Source: Natrinema ejinorense (GTDB lineage: Archaea; Halobacteriota; Halobacteria; Halobacteriales; Natrialbaceae). From it: DNA of 64,000 bases. The stretch spans positions 1,302,001 through 1,366,000 of the forward strand of contig NZ_NXNI01000001.1 of the NCBI RefSeq assembly GCF_002494345.1, in the 5' to 3' direction. This document shows positions 19,346 to 28,441 of the stretch, piece after piece. Made by a program: the position numbers and the translations under genes. Under the pieces are notes generated by a model. The model did no database searches. It was not told where the DNA came from and saw only the letters and a list, made by a program, of their open reading frames with translations. Within the stretch, counting starts at the first letter, position 1. Each line of letters starts with the position of its first letter.

Positions 19346-20401
19346 TCACGCATAGTTCGCGATCCAGTACGCGATGTAGAGTGCGATCAGTACACCGCCG
19401 CCGATTCGGGTGACACGGCCCCGTGCGAGCATGGCGGTCACGACGAGGAGAGAGGCGGCGAAAAACGGCCAGTGCACCGTCATGACGTCCCCGCCCGTCC
19501 GGACCGGATGGAGGAGTGCGATGAGCCCGATGTTCGCAGTCATGTAGAAGACCGTGCTCCCGACGACGTTTCCGACGGCGAGGCTCGGTCGATTCTGCCG
19601 GACCGGTTCCACCGTCAGCGCCAGTTCCTCGATCGAGGCGATGAAGCTCAACACCGTCGCGCCGAAGGCCAGCCCCGAAATACCGAACGCGACGAAGAGC
19701 CCCTCGGCACCGACGACCGTAATGCCGGAGCCGATCGTCAACCCGATCGTCGCGAGAACGGCCACGCCCAGATTGAAGCGACCGCTTCGATGCTCGAACG
19801 ACGGGACGAGTTCGTCGAGATCGAAATCCGAGTCCTCCCCTCGTCCCCGTTGCACACGCAGCTCGCCGCCGCCATCGGGCGCTCCGTCAGCCCCCTCGAG
19901 GTCGACGACCTCCGCAACCTCCATCGAGCGTAAATACGCTCTTTCGGAGCGACGCTCGTGCCAGAAGATGAACGCGAGCAGCGGGACGAACAGAGCCAGC
20001 AGCGCCGTGCCCTCGAGCGGATCGATCGCCCCGTCGATCGAGGCCGCGAACGCGGGGATGGCCACGGACGCGAGCATGAGCAGATATACCTGCGGGACGT
20101 CCATCCGGAACGGGACGAGAATCCCCGCGAGCCCGACGGCGACGGCCAGGACGAACAGCGATTCCCCGAACACCGTTCCGAGTGCGAGACCCGGTAGGGC
20201 GGCGGACGCCGCAGTCACGCCGAGGACGGCGTTCTCGAGGTCGACTCCGGCCAGTACGACCGCGAGAACGAACCCGGAGATGCCAAGCGAGACGGCGCTC
20301 TCGGCGACGGCCTCGATGAAGACCTCGACACACCAGATCACCAGGACGATCCCGACGAGAAACAGGGCGAGGAAGGCGACCGGCGAACTCGGAACGACCA
20401 T
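19346..20401 (-). CDS. Sodium/calcium exchanger-family (CaCA) transporter
   Basis: Membrane antiporter of 351 aa with about ten helices in two inverted repeats. The family alpha-repeats are recognisable (GVDLENAVLGVTAASAALPG in repeat 1 and ATVLSFIASIEELAL in repeat 2). The acidic ligand positions are present, although the repeats are divergent. A cytoplasmic acidic loop (about 170-215) separates the halves. I chose ATG 20401. A longer frame to 20473 adds a basic segment unlike a transporter N-terminus. Ion specificity is unknown. Confidence 0.8.
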   Translation of the reverse strand: MVVPSSPVAFLALFLVGIVLVIWCVEVFIEAVAESAVSLGISGFVLAVVLAGVDLENAVLGVTAASAALPGLALGTVFGESLFVLAVAVGLAGILVPFRMDVPQVYLLMLASVAIPAFAASIDGAIDPLEGTALLALFVPLLAFIFWHERRSERAYLRSMEVAEVVDLEGADGAPDGGGELRVQRGRGEDSDFDLDELVPSFEHRSGRFNLGVAVLATIGLTIGSGITVVGAEGLFVAFGISGLAFGATVLSFIASIEELALTVEPVRQNRPSLAVGNVVGSTVFYMTANIGLIALLHPVRTGGDVMTVHWPFFAASLLVVTAMLARGRVTRIGGGVLIALYIAYWIANYA

Positions 20402-20654
20402 GGCCGAGAACTCTACACCGCCGTCGCACTTAATCACCGGCTGCGGTCGCGACCGGGACCGATGGCCGCTCACGGGTCGATCTCTGCACGCGAGCGCGGA
20501 GTCCGCGAGCGTCGGCCGACTGGCCCTGGAAAAGGGACGGCGAGCGCTTCCCGTGTGGGGTCCGTACTGCGGTCAGGTGTGGCGATCGAACACTCGCTAC
20601 CTGTAACTCGCATCATCACAACACGTATGGCCTGGTCGATGCTCTTAGACGCGC

Positions 20655-20930
20655 ATGGGGGATTCCTGCAGCGACTCGGAGTCGATCGACGCGCGATACG
20701 ATTGGTCGCAGACGGCCGCGAGTATGGCAGTTATCAACGCCATCGCAGCTATCGAAAACACTGACCCGGAGAACCGACGGGAAGAACTGGCCATCACGCT
20801 CCACGATCACGTCAACCCCGAAGCGCTCGATACGGTCGTCACCAACGATACCAGCGTCTCGATTTCCTTCCCGATTCGCGACTACGAGATTCGCATCGAT
20901 GGTAACACGCTGACGATCGCCTGCAAGTGA
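20655..20930 (+). CDS. HalOD1 output-domain protein
   Basis: Small protein of 91 aa matching the haloarchaeal output domain HalOD1: a helix (about 20-45), then PEALDTVVTNDTSVSISFPIRDYEIRIDGN, which fits the beta-hairpin part of the domain. Such proteins are common in haloarchaea and are thought to act in signalling, but no partner or ligand is known. It is transcribed alone between the exchanger and the SDR gene. Confidence 0.75.
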   Translation: MGDSCSDSESIDARYDWSQTAASMAVINAIAAIENTDPENRREELAITLHDHVNPEALDTVVTNDTSVSISFPIRDYEIRIDGNTLTIACK

Positions 20931-21041
20931 CCGAGGACCGAACCGGCAGGTGCCCTCCAGTCGACTCCCGCGGAGGCAATCCGTGCCCGATCCCGTTTCG
21001 GAGCCGATCCGCTCGAGTCGGGCGAACGAAACCGGACGGGC

Positions 21042-21818
21042 CTAGACGTCGTGGTCTTCCTCGATCTGGGGGACGCCTTGGGCAGTGATGGTTTCGCCGA
21101 CCACGTACGACGAGGCGGGGCTGGCGAGGAACTGGGTGAGATCGGCGATCTCCTCGACGGTGCCGATCCGGCGGGCGACCTCCTCGCGGTCGATGTTGTC
21201 CGCGGAGACGCCCATCTGACTCTCGACGCCCGGCGTTGCGACGAAGCCGGGCGCGATGCAGTTGACCCGAACGTCGTCGTCGGCCCACTCGTAGGACAGC
21301 GTCGTCGTCAGGTTGATGACCGCGGCCTTGGCCGCGCCGTAGGGGCTCATCAGCGGCGAACCGCGCTGGCCCGCGACGCTGGCGAGGTTGATCACCGAGC
21401 CGCCGCCGTCCTTGAGGTACTCCGCGGCGGCGTGGGTGCAGTGATAGGTGCCGTTGATGTTGATGTCGATGATCGTCTCCCAGCCGTTCGGAGAGATGTC
21501 GTCGAAGTCGGCCATGAACGAGGCGCCGGCGTTGTTGACCAGCACGTCGAGTCCGCCGAACTCCTCGACGGTGGCCTCGACCAGCGCTTCGACCGCCTCG
21601 CGATCGGTCACGTCACACTCGACGGCCAGTGCTCGCCCGGCACTGTCCCCGTCGTTGATCGCCTCGGCGACCGGATCGACGTTGTCCTGCTCGCGCGAGC
21701 AGACGACCACGTCGACGCCGTCATCCGCGAACCGCTCCGCGATCGATCTCCCGATCCCGCTCGAGGAGCCCGTGACGATGGCGACGTCGCCGTCGACGCT
21801 GAACTGGTCGGTACTCAT
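21042..21818 (-). CDS. Short-chain dehydrogenase/reductase (FabG-like)
   Basis: NAD(P)-dependent oxidoreductase of about 258 aa. It has the TGSSSGIG cofactor motif (about 17-24), NNAG (about 92-95), and the catalytic Ser (SVAGQ), Tyr-x-x-x-Lys (YGAAK) and the upstream NING Asn. The acidic residue after the second strand (CDV) is typical. The substrate could be a 3-oxoacyl thioester, a sugar or a hydroxy acid. It is divergent from the FMN hydroxy-acid oxidase gene, with 173 bases between them that could hold shared control sites. ATG 21818 chosen; ATG 21824 is in frame. Confidence 0.88.
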   Translation of the reverse strand: MSTDQFSVDGDVAIVTGSSSGIGRSIAERFADDGVDVVVCSREQDNVDPVAEAINDGDSAGRALAVECDVTDREAVEALVEATVEEFGGLDVLVNNAGASFMADFDDISPNGWETIIDININGTYHCTHAAAEYLKDGGGSVINLASVAGQRGSPLMSPYGAAKAAVINLTTTLSYEWADDDVRVNCIAPGFVATPGVESQMGVSADNIDREEVARRIGTVEEIADLTQFLASPASSYVVGETITAQGVPQIEEDHDV

Positions 21819-21991
21819 GCGCAATCACCCGTCACCGCAATCTCGGTCTGATTCGTTACCATTGTTAGATCCATCCGTACATTTGCAGTAACTGTTAATA
21901 AATATGGGGATGGATACCGTACCGTTAAGTGAGTGGCAATCCCTGACATAGATATTCACATGACGGCGCGGCCGTCACCGACACACCAGCT

Positions 21992-23194
21992 ATGACACCA
22001 GATACTCCCGATTACGGACCGGATCGACAGGCCGAGGTTTACCTCAGCGGGATGCTCGAGGACGACCCTCCCGAGTTTCCCGTCTCCTACGAGGACCTCG
22101 AGGAACACGCCCGCGAGGAGTTGAGCGAGGAGGCGTTCGCCTACGTCGCGGGCGGCGCGGGCTCGGAGTCGACGGTCACGGCGAACGACCGCGCCTTCGA
22201 CGAGTGGCAGATCGTCCCCCGGATCATGCGCGACGTCTCCGATCGGGATCTGTCGGTCGAACTCTTCGATCGCGAGTACCCCTCACCGGTCATGCTCGCG
22301 CCCATCGGCGTCCAGTCGATCATCCACGAGGACGCCGAACTGGCCGTCGCTCGCGCGGCGAGCGACCTCGAGGTCCCGATGATCTGTAGCTCCGTCTCCT
22401 CGTACTCGATCGAGGAGGTCGGCGACGAACTCGGCGAGAGCCCGGGCTGGTTCCAGCTGTATTGGAGCTCCGATCGGTCGGTCGCGGCGAGCTTTCTCGA
22501 GCGCGCGGAGGAAGCGGGCTACGAGGCCGTCGTCGTCACGCTCGACACCCCGAAGATGGGGTGGCGGGAACGCGACATCGAACTCGGCTACCTGCCCTTC
22601 CTCGAGGCCCAGGGTGTGAAGAACTACTTCGAGGATCCGGCCTTCCGCGACCGGCTCGACGGAGCCGATCCGTGGGAGAATCAGGAGGACGCGATCGCGT
22701 CCTGGCAGGCGTGTTTCGGCGACGCCTCGCTGACCTGGGACGACCTCGAGTGGCTCCAGGATCGGACCGATCTCCCGGTCGTTATCAAAGGCGTACTCCA
22801 CCCCGACGACGCCCGCGAGGCGGTCGAGCGCGGCGTCGACGGGCTGATCGTCTCGAACCACGGCGGCCGACAGGTCGACGGCGCGATTCCGGCCCTGGAC
22901 GCGCTGCCGGACGTCGTCGACGCGGTCGACGATGCGACCGACGATCGCGAGGTTCCCATCCTCTTCGACAGCGGCATCCGCCGGGGGAGCGACGTCGTCC
23001 GGGCGGTCGCGCTCGGTGCCGACGCCGTCCTGCTGGGTCGACCGTACGCCTACGGCCTCGGCATCGGCGGCGAAGACGGCGTTCGGGCCGTCCTCGAGAA
23101 CCTGCTCGCCGATCTCGATCTGACGGTGGGACTCTCGGGGTGTGCGAGCCTCGAGGAAATCGATCGGTCGACGATCCGGAGGGCCGACCGATGA
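21992..23194 (+). CDS. FMN-dependent alpha-hydroxy-acid oxidase/dehydrogenase
   Basis: Enzyme of 400 aa in the lactate oxidase/lactate 2-monooxygenase/glycolate oxidase family, a TIM barrel with FMN. FMN and substrate motifs: LAPIGVQSI (about 98-106), QLYWSSDR, VVIKGVLHPDDA (active-site Lys), SNHGGRQVD (catalytic His) and FDSGIRRGSDVVRAVALGADAVLLGRPY. It should oxidise an L-2-hydroxy acid such as lactate. The stop overlaps the HAD gene start by ATGA, so the two are co-translated. Confidence 0.9.
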   Translation: MTPDTPDYGPDRQAEVYLSGMLEDDPPEFPVSYEDLEEHAREELSEEAFAYVAGGAGSESTVTANDRAFDEWQIVPRIMRDVSDRDLSVELFDREYPSPVMLAPIGVQSIIHEDAELAVARAASDLEVPMICSSVSSYSIEEVGDELGESPGWFQLYWSSDRSVAASFLERAEEAGYEAVVVTLDTPKMGWRERDIELGYLPFLEAQGVKNYFEDPAFRDRLDGADPWENQEDAIASWQACFGDASLTWDDLEWLQDRTDLPVVIKGVLHPDDAREAVERGVDGLIVSNHGGRQVDGAIPALDALPDVVDAVDDATDDREVPILFDSGIRRGSDVVRAVALGADAVLLGRPYAYGLGIGGEDGVRAVLENLLADLDLTVGLSGCASLEEIDRSTIRRADR

Positions 23195-23916
23195 GCGAAC
23201 GCGCGGCGACCGACGGGGCGGACGAGCCCGACCCCGAGGAGTGGGAAGCCGTCTTCTGGGACATCGGCGGCGTCATCCTCGCGCTGGACTCCGTTCAGGC
23301 GGCCCACGCCGAGTTCGTCGCGGACCTCTGTGACCGCCACGATGTCGACACGACGCTCGAGGAAGCCGTCGAGACGTGGCGGACGACCGTTGGGGACTAC
23401 TTCCGCGAGCGCGACGGCACGGAATTCCGATCCGCGCGCGAGGGCTACCACCGGGGCATCGAGGCCATCGTCGGCGAGGAGGTGCCACGGGAGGAGTGGA
23501 ACCCGCGATTCGAGGCGGTCGTCCGATCGTCCATCGAGCCGATTCCCGGCGCTCCCGAGGCGATCGAACGCCTGGCCGAACTGGACCTCCACGTCGGCGT
23601 CATCAGCGACGTCGACGACGCGGAGGGGCGACGGATGCTCGAGCGGTTCGACGTTCGCGACCACTTCGACTCGATCACGACCTCCGAGGAGGTCGGGCGC
23701 ACCAAGCCCGATCCGGCGATCTTCGAGACTGCACTCGAGAAGGCCGGCGTCGCGCCCGAACGGTCCCTGATGATCGGCGATCGGTACGACCACGACGTGA
23801 AGGGGGCCGCCGACATGGGAATGCACGGCGTCGCCTTCGGTGCCGACGATGGTCCCGCAGTGGCCTATCGGATCGAGTCACCGGAAGACGTACTCGAGAT
23901 CGTCGACGAGGAGTGA
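23191..23916 (+). CDS. HAD-superfamily hydrolase
   Basis: Hydrolase of 241 aa starting at ATG 23191 within the upstream stop. Motif I is WDIGGVIL: the nucleophile Asp is present, but the second position is Gly rather than Asp, as in the YihX-like subgroup. Motif II is VISDVDDA, motif III is RTKPDPAIF (Lys) and motif IV is MIGDRYDHDVKGA. It may clear a phosphorylated by-product of the hydroxy-acid pathway, for example phosphoglycolate or phospholactate, but this is only context. Confidence 0.85.
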   Translation: MSERAATDGADEPDPEEWEAVFWDIGGVILALDSVQAAHAEFVADLCDRHDVDTTLEEAVETWRTTVGDYFRERDGTEFRSAREGYHRGIEAIVGEEVPREEWNPRFEAVVRSSIEPIPGAPEAIERLAELDLHVGVISDVDDAEGRRMLERFDVRDHFDSITTSEEVGRTKPDPAIFETALEKAGVAPERSLMIGDRYDHDVKGAADMGMHGVAFGADDGPAVAYRIESPEDVLEIVDEE

Positions 23917-24015
23917 TCTCGTGACCGTTCTCGGCCGGCGGCTGCTCACCCTCGGTTCTCTCTCGAGATCCGTTATCGCCCGTCCGTCCCCGTCGCGAAC
24001 GTGGTATTCGATAAC

Positions 24016-24037
24016 TTACAACGGGCAAACATTGTAA
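24016..24037. repeat. Small inverted repeat upstream of the kinase gene
   Basis: Arms ttacaa (24016-24021) and ttgtaa (24032-24037), spaced 10 bases, about 135 bases before the ATG at 24171. It could be an operator, but such short repeats also occur by chance. Confidence 0.2.
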
Positions 24038-24170
24038 AAGAGAATTCGCGGCGTAACTATTTTCGTTAAGGGGTGTGATAGTAGCACACGACAATGCCAA
24101 CCGAGAACCGACCCGGGAGAGACGACACCGTATCGGCCTGCAACGCCGACAGTAGTACCTACTCGTTCCC

Positions 24171-25232
24171 ATGAGCGACGACTATTACGAGCGTCTCGTC
24201 GACGAGGACGCTCTGGTCGCGTATCTGGCGGATCACATCGGCGACGTCGACGACTACGACATCGCTCGCCATCAGGAGGGGCACTCGAACGAAACCCTGT
24301 TCGTCACCTGGGGCGACCGCGAACTCGTCATTCGACGGCCGCCGCCGGGCGAAACCGCCGATACGGCCCACGACGTTCTCCGGGAGTATCGCGTGACGAA
24401 CGCGGTGGCCGACACCGACGTGCCGGTTCCGACGCCGATCCTCGCCTGTGACGACCACGACGTCATCGGGAGCGACTTCTACGTGATGGAACAACTCGAG
24501 GGCGACGTCCTCAGAGAGGACGAACCCGACCGATTCGCGACGCCCGACCACCGCGAGCGGATCGGCGAGGAACTCGTCGACACCCTGGCGACGATTCACG
24601 ACCTCGACTACGAGGAAATCGGGCTCGGCGAGTTCGGCCGGCCCGAGGGCTACACTCAGCGGCAGGTCGATCGCTGGGGGAAACAGCTCTCGTGGGCGTT
24701 CGAGGTCACCGAGGACGAACGGGAGGTACCGATCCTCCACGAGGTCGGGGAGTGGCTCCGGGACAACGTGCCCGAGGACCATCCACACACGCTCGTCCAC
24801 GGGGATTACAAACTCGACAACGTCATGTTCGGCCCCGGAACGCCGCCGGAACTCGTCGGCGTCTTCGACTGGGAGATGGCCACGCTCGGCGACCCGCGTG
24901 CGGACCTGGGCTGGATGCTCTCCTACTGGCGCGACGCGAAAGACCCGGAGCCGACGATCCCCGAACTCACGACCCGGTTCATGGAACGGGAGGGCTACTC
25001 CAGCCGGGTCGAACTGGTCGACCGCTGGGAGTCACGAACCGGCTACGAGTTCGAGCACGAACGGTTCTATCGAACGCTGGCCGTCTACAAACTCGCCGGG
25101 CTCGGCGAGATGTTCTTCCGGCGCTATCTCGAGGGCAACAGCGACGACCCGATGTATCCCAAGATGGAGCGGCGGGTACCCGGACTGGCGAAACGAGCAA
25201 AGCGGATCATCGACGGCGACGAGCCGTTATGA
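24171..25232 (+). CDS. APH-type phosphotransferase (ACAD10-like)
   Basis: Kinase-fold protein of 353 aa. It has LVHGDYKLDNVMF (about 205-217, catalytic Asp) and FDWEMATLGDPRADLGW (metal-binding Asp), with an N-terminal lobe containing the ATP-contacting ELVIRRPPPGE. Relatives are the kinase domains linked to acyl-CoA dehydrogenase ACAD10/11, which phosphorylate 4-hydroxyacyl-CoAs. That role would fit the fatty-acid-type SDR nearby, but is unproven. Its stop codon coincides with the first bases of an IS1341-like terminal sequence. Confidence 0.85.
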   Translation: MSDDYYERLVDEDALVAYLADHIGDVDDYDIARHQEGHSNETLFVTWGDRELVIRRPPPGETADTAHDVLREYRVTNAVADTDVPVPTPILACDDHDVIGSDFYVMEQLEGDVLREDEPDRFATPDHRERIGEELVDTLATIHDLDYEEIGLGEFGRPEGYTQRQVDRWGKQLSWAFEVTEDEREVPILHEVGEWLRDNVPEDHPHTLVHGDYKLDNVMFGPGTPPELVGVFDWEMATLGDPRADLGWMLSYWRDAKDPEPTIPELTTRFMEREGYSSRVELVDRWESRTGYEFEHERFYRTLAVYKLAGLGEMFFRRYLEGNSDDPMYPKMERRVPGLAKRAKRIIDGDEPL

Positions 25233-25330
25233 CATCCTCCCCGTCGTGAACGACGCGGTTCCCTCCGTGGGAGTCTCGGCTATGCTGATTCCCCGGACGC
25301 AACAGTCCCGTCACGGTGGACGGTACTCGG
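25230..25330 (-). mobile_element. Terminal relic of an IS200/IS605 (IS1341-type) element
   Basis: Begins tgacatcctccccgtcgtga, which is very close to the conserved end of haloarchaeal OrfB-only elements read on the minus strand, and includes a small hairpin cgtcg-tgaa-cgacg (25242-25255). The roughly 380 bases that follow up to the promoter at 25662 contain no intact orfB. One minus-strand frame near 25430-25590 is protein-like but not recognised. Confidence 0.45.
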
Positions 25331-25661
25331 GTCTGTGGGCTGTTCGTTGAGACGGCGAGAGCGTGGTGACTCCGATCAGTCGTGGTCGTGGAAGACGGGG
25401 CCGTCGTCGAGTCCGGTAGGGGCGACTACGACAACAACTCGTTCGAGTATACCTCGAGCGGGACCACCACGCCTGCGACGGCAGCGCCTTCGTCGTCGAC
25501 GTGCTCACGGCGTCGCTGGCGTTTCACGCCGGCTTCTAAGCGGTGCTTCGCAGTCAATAGAATCTCGTGAGCGAACGCGTTGATAGCCTCGTAGCATTCA
25601 ATCCGTCCGAATTTCGCGTTCTATCCGTGAGTATTGACTCGCTGCTTCAAATCCAGTGCTA

Positions 25662-25669
25662 CTTATATT
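25662..25669 (+). promoter_or_regulatory. TATA-like box before the flavoprotein gene
   Basis: cttatatt would place transcription start near 25692, about 23 bases before the ATG at 25715. A second AT-rich stretch at 25680-25697 is an alternative. Confidence 0.4.
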
Positions 25670-25714
25670 TGGGCACACCAAATATTCATATATCTAAACG
25701 TTGTTATCCAAGCT

Positions 25715-26305
25715 ATGTCCACAAATACAGCAGTCGTTGTCGTCGGTGGTGGTCCTGCTGGTCTCAGCGCGGCTCTGTTCACCCAGAAAAACGGACTCGA
25801 GACGACCCTCTTTGATACTGATTCGACGTGGATGCACAAGGCACACCTATTCAATTATCTCGGGATAGAGTCGATCGACGGATCGGACTTCATGGAGATC
25901 GCTCGAAGCCAGGTAGACAAATTCGGTGTCGATCGAAGGCAGGGTGAAACGGTCACCGATGTCAGTAACGTCGACACTGGATTCAAAATCGTGACTGATG
26001 AGGGAGAATACACTGCAGACTACGTAGTCCTAGCTACCGGCGCGAATCGCGAGTTGGCGGAATCGCTCGGGTGTGATTTCGATGACGATGTCGTTGATGT
26101 CGATGTAACGATGGAGACGAGCATCGAAAACGCCTACGCAACGGCGGCGATGGTTCGAGTGGAAGAATGGGAAGCGATTATTTCGGCGGGTGATGGCGCT
26201 GCCGCTGCATTGAATATCCTTTCCAAGGAAAAGGGAGATCGTTTCCACGACTTTGACACACCGGCTGACGCTGACGACGTCATCGAAGCCATCATGGACG
26301 GTTGA
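25715..26305 (+). CDS. Short thioredoxin-reductase-like flavoprotein
   Basis: Protein of 196 aa with an FAD-binding start (VVVVGGGPAGLSAALFTQKNG) and YVVLATGAN near residue 108. It lacks the NADPH domain and the CxxC redox pair of real thioredoxin reductases, whose usual length is above 300. The C-terminal part, from METSIENAYATAAMVR onward, normally closes the FAD site. It is closely similar to the complete product of the mini-gene at 39904. It lies in an accessory patch with lower G+C. Activity and partner are unknown. Confidence 0.78.
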   Translation: MSTNTAVVVVGGGPAGLSAALFTQKNGLETTLFDTDSTWMHKAHLFNYLGIESIDGSDFMEIARSQVDKFGVDRRQGETVTDVSNVDTGFKIVTDEGEYTADYVVLATGANRELAESLGCDFDDDVVDVDVTMETSIENAYATAAMVRVEEWEAIISAGDGAAAALNILSKEKGDRFHDFDTPADADDVIEAIMDG

Positions 26306-26310
26306 TATTC

Positions 26311-27591
26311 TTACTCGCGATTATCGTACACTCGATTCGCCTTCGTACCGAGTGTCCGGTCGATTGTTCCTGGTGTAGCGATCGTGATTTCGTCGACAGA
26401 AAGCGATAACTCAGCTAAGAACCGCTCATGAAGCCGATCGGCCAGTTCGGACTGGTCGACGTCGAGACCCTGTTTTCGTTCGATCGTAATGTTAATTGCA
26501 TCGTGCTGGCCTGTACGCTGCAGATCGATTCGATAGTACGGTGCTGTTTCGGGTTCGGTCAAAAAAGTACTCTCGATTTCAGTGGGATACACAGTCGTAT
26601 CGTCTATCGAGATACCGTTTCGCATACGCTCTGTTACTGATATACGAGCGTGCGTCCGACCACACGCACACTCATCAGTCGTCATCGTGGCGATATCGCC
26701 GGTTCGATACCGCAGTAGCGGCATTGCCTCCTTCGAAAGCGATGTGAGGACAAGCTCACCTTCCTCACCGTCGTCGACACGCTCGTCCGTCCGTGGATCG
26801 ATGATTTCCGGGTAAAAATGATCTTCCCAGACATGAGCGCCGTCCTGACATTCTTCACATTCTGTGAAGATACCCGCACCGAATAACTCTGAGAGACCAT
26901 AGTGTTCGGTGACGACGGCGTCGAAGGCTTCTGCGATCTCGGCTCGAAGCTCTTGGCTTGTTGGTTCGCCGCCAACAGTAATCGTCGAAATAGAGAGTTC
27001 TGTTGGGTCTCCGCCCTGTCGTTCGATTATCCCGGCGAGATCAAGCGCGAAAGACGGAAAGCAGATGAGACCGTCAACAGTGAGGTCACGAATGAGTTCG
27101 ATCTGCCGATCCATGTCGGCGGTAGCCGATGGTACCACTGTCGCGCCTAACTGCTCGAGTCCATCGTGCCACCCCAGCCCCCCCGATACCAACCCGTATT
27201 TACAGGGGTTTAGTACCGTGTACTGGGACTCGAATCCGGAAGTTTCCAACGAGCGTGCGATTATTTTCGACCACGTATCGAGGTCGTCTCGAGTATAACC
27301 GAATATTTTCGGTTTGCCAGTAGTACCCGATGAGGTGTGTACCCGTTGGATATCGCCAGTCGGCACGGTAAACAGTCCATCAGGGTACTCGTCGCGTATG
27401 TCTGCGGATGTCGTAAATGGAACCGCTGTGAGAGCAGTCGTATCGATTGTCGATGGTGATAGACCTGCCTCATCCAACCGTTTCCGATACAAGTCAACGT
27501 TTTCGTATACCGCAGTGACACTCTCTTCTAGCCGTTGGTCCTGAATGTCCCGGAGTTCCGCTCGAGATGCTTTTTCTATATCAAATCCCAT
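26311..27591 (-). CDS. PaaK-type acyl/aryl-CoA ligase (phenylacetate-CoA ligase-like)
   Basis: AMP-forming ligase of 426 aa. It has the ATP loop VHTSSGTTGKPKIF (about 85-98), EHYGLSELFG (adenine-binding) and MPLLRYRTGDIA (Asp that contacts ribose). A CxxC...CxC set (CEECQDG and CACGR) near 265 and 330 is typical of PaaK relatives that bind a metal. It is convergent with the flavoprotein gene, six bases apart. Codon third positions are less G/C-rich than in core genes, suggesting transfer. The acid substrate is unknown. Confidence 0.85.
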   Translation of the reverse strand: MGFDIEKASRAELRDIQDQRLEESVTAVYENVDLYRKRLDEAGLSPSTIDTTALTAVPFTTSADIRDEYPDGLFTVPTGDIQRVHTSSGTTGKPKIFGYTRDDLDTWSKIIARSLETSGFESQYTVLNPCKYGLVSGGLGWHDGLEQLGATVVPSATADMDRQIELIRDLTVDGLICFPSFALDLAGIIERQGGDPTELSISTITVGGEPTSQELRAEIAEAFDAVVTEHYGLSELFGAGIFTECEECQDGAHVWEDHFYPEIIDPRTDERVDDGEEGELVLTSLSKEAMPLLRYRTGDIATMTTDECACGRTHARISVTERMRNGISIDDTTVYPTEIESTFLTEPETAPYYRIDLQRTGQHDAINITIERKQGLDVDQSELADRLHERFLAELSLSVDEITIATPGTIDRTLGTKANRVYDNRE

Positions 27592-27734
27592 CTACATTAT
27601 CCGGCGTTCCCGAAGAGTATAATACTGTGGTACCTCACCGATCCACGCGAAATCCGTTCGATGAAACCCCGCGACGGAACGACCAGCTGTCACCGCTACT
27701 GTACGCGTTTGTCCTCGATACCAAGAGCCCACTC

Positions 27735-28139
27735 GCGACAACGCCCGTCACGAGCGACGAGGAGGCGGCCGACTGGGTCGGCTGCGTCCTCGACTGCGTC
27801 GACCAGTTCCCTTTCGAGGTTGAGGCAATTCTCGCCGGTCGCGGCTACTACCAAGAGCGCGTCGGCCGACGCGCTCGGGCCACTGCTCCTGTCGTTCTTC
27901 CAGTCGTGAAAAATGGCGACCAGCTGCACGATCAACTCGACATACACGCCTCCTACTGGATCGAATATTCATGTACAAGGGCAAAAAACGGGAACGTCAG
28001 TTCCCGCACGCGGTCTGTGTCTCCTCCCGGAACGGCGACCGCGGCAAGCACGACGAGGGTGTCCGAAGCTACGTTGCGTGCGATCTGAGTGATCGCACGC
28101 CCAAACAGGTCGAAACCCTCTATCAGAAGCGCTCACCGA
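27735..28139 (+). pseudogene. Broken DDE transposase (IS4-superfamily, ISH-type)
   Basis: Transposase relic in two frames. The first part reads DWVGCVLDCVDQ to DIHASYWIEY, and the second (from 27971, frame shifted by two) reads MYKGKKRERQFPHAVCVSS to DRTPKQVETLYQKRSPI. The position that should hold the catalytic Asp (LADRGYY type) is Gly in ILAGRGYY, and the Glu block is missing because the sequence stops at KRSPI. At that point it meets the remnant of another transposase on the other strand. Clearly inactive. The exact IS group is uncertain. Confidence 0.7.
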
Positions 28140-28287
28140 TCTCTTGCAGGGTATCCTCATCTTCCTCAAGGTAGTTGATCGCCGCTATCAGCCGCTGTGT
28201 TGGCTTCTTCCCCTCGACCTGCGCGAGTACGTCGCGGAGGTCGTCGGTAGATCCGTTGTCGAGAGTGGGTATACCGATACGAGACAC
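28123..28287 (-). pseudogene. N-terminal fragment of an IS630-type transposase
   Basis: A minus-strand frame from GTG 28287 encodes 54 residues including LRDVLAQVEGKKPTQRLIAA and LEEDEDTLQEIGERF. This matches the start of the helix-turn-helix region of haloarchaeal IS630-type proteins, which should continue for about 250 more residues. It ends by a stop created at the junction with the transposase relic on the plus strand (overlap 28123-28139). Confidence 0.6.
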
Positions 28288-28441
28288 TCTTCCTGGAAAA
28301 ACATTCAGTCGACAGAATAACCACTAGAACGGTACTTCGGGTGACCGGTTAGTAGCGTTTTGGCAATCTGACAGTGGTGATATAGTGGATCTTTCCCGCG
28401 TTATGACTGTGAACTAGAGAAGATATTTAATTCATAATATA

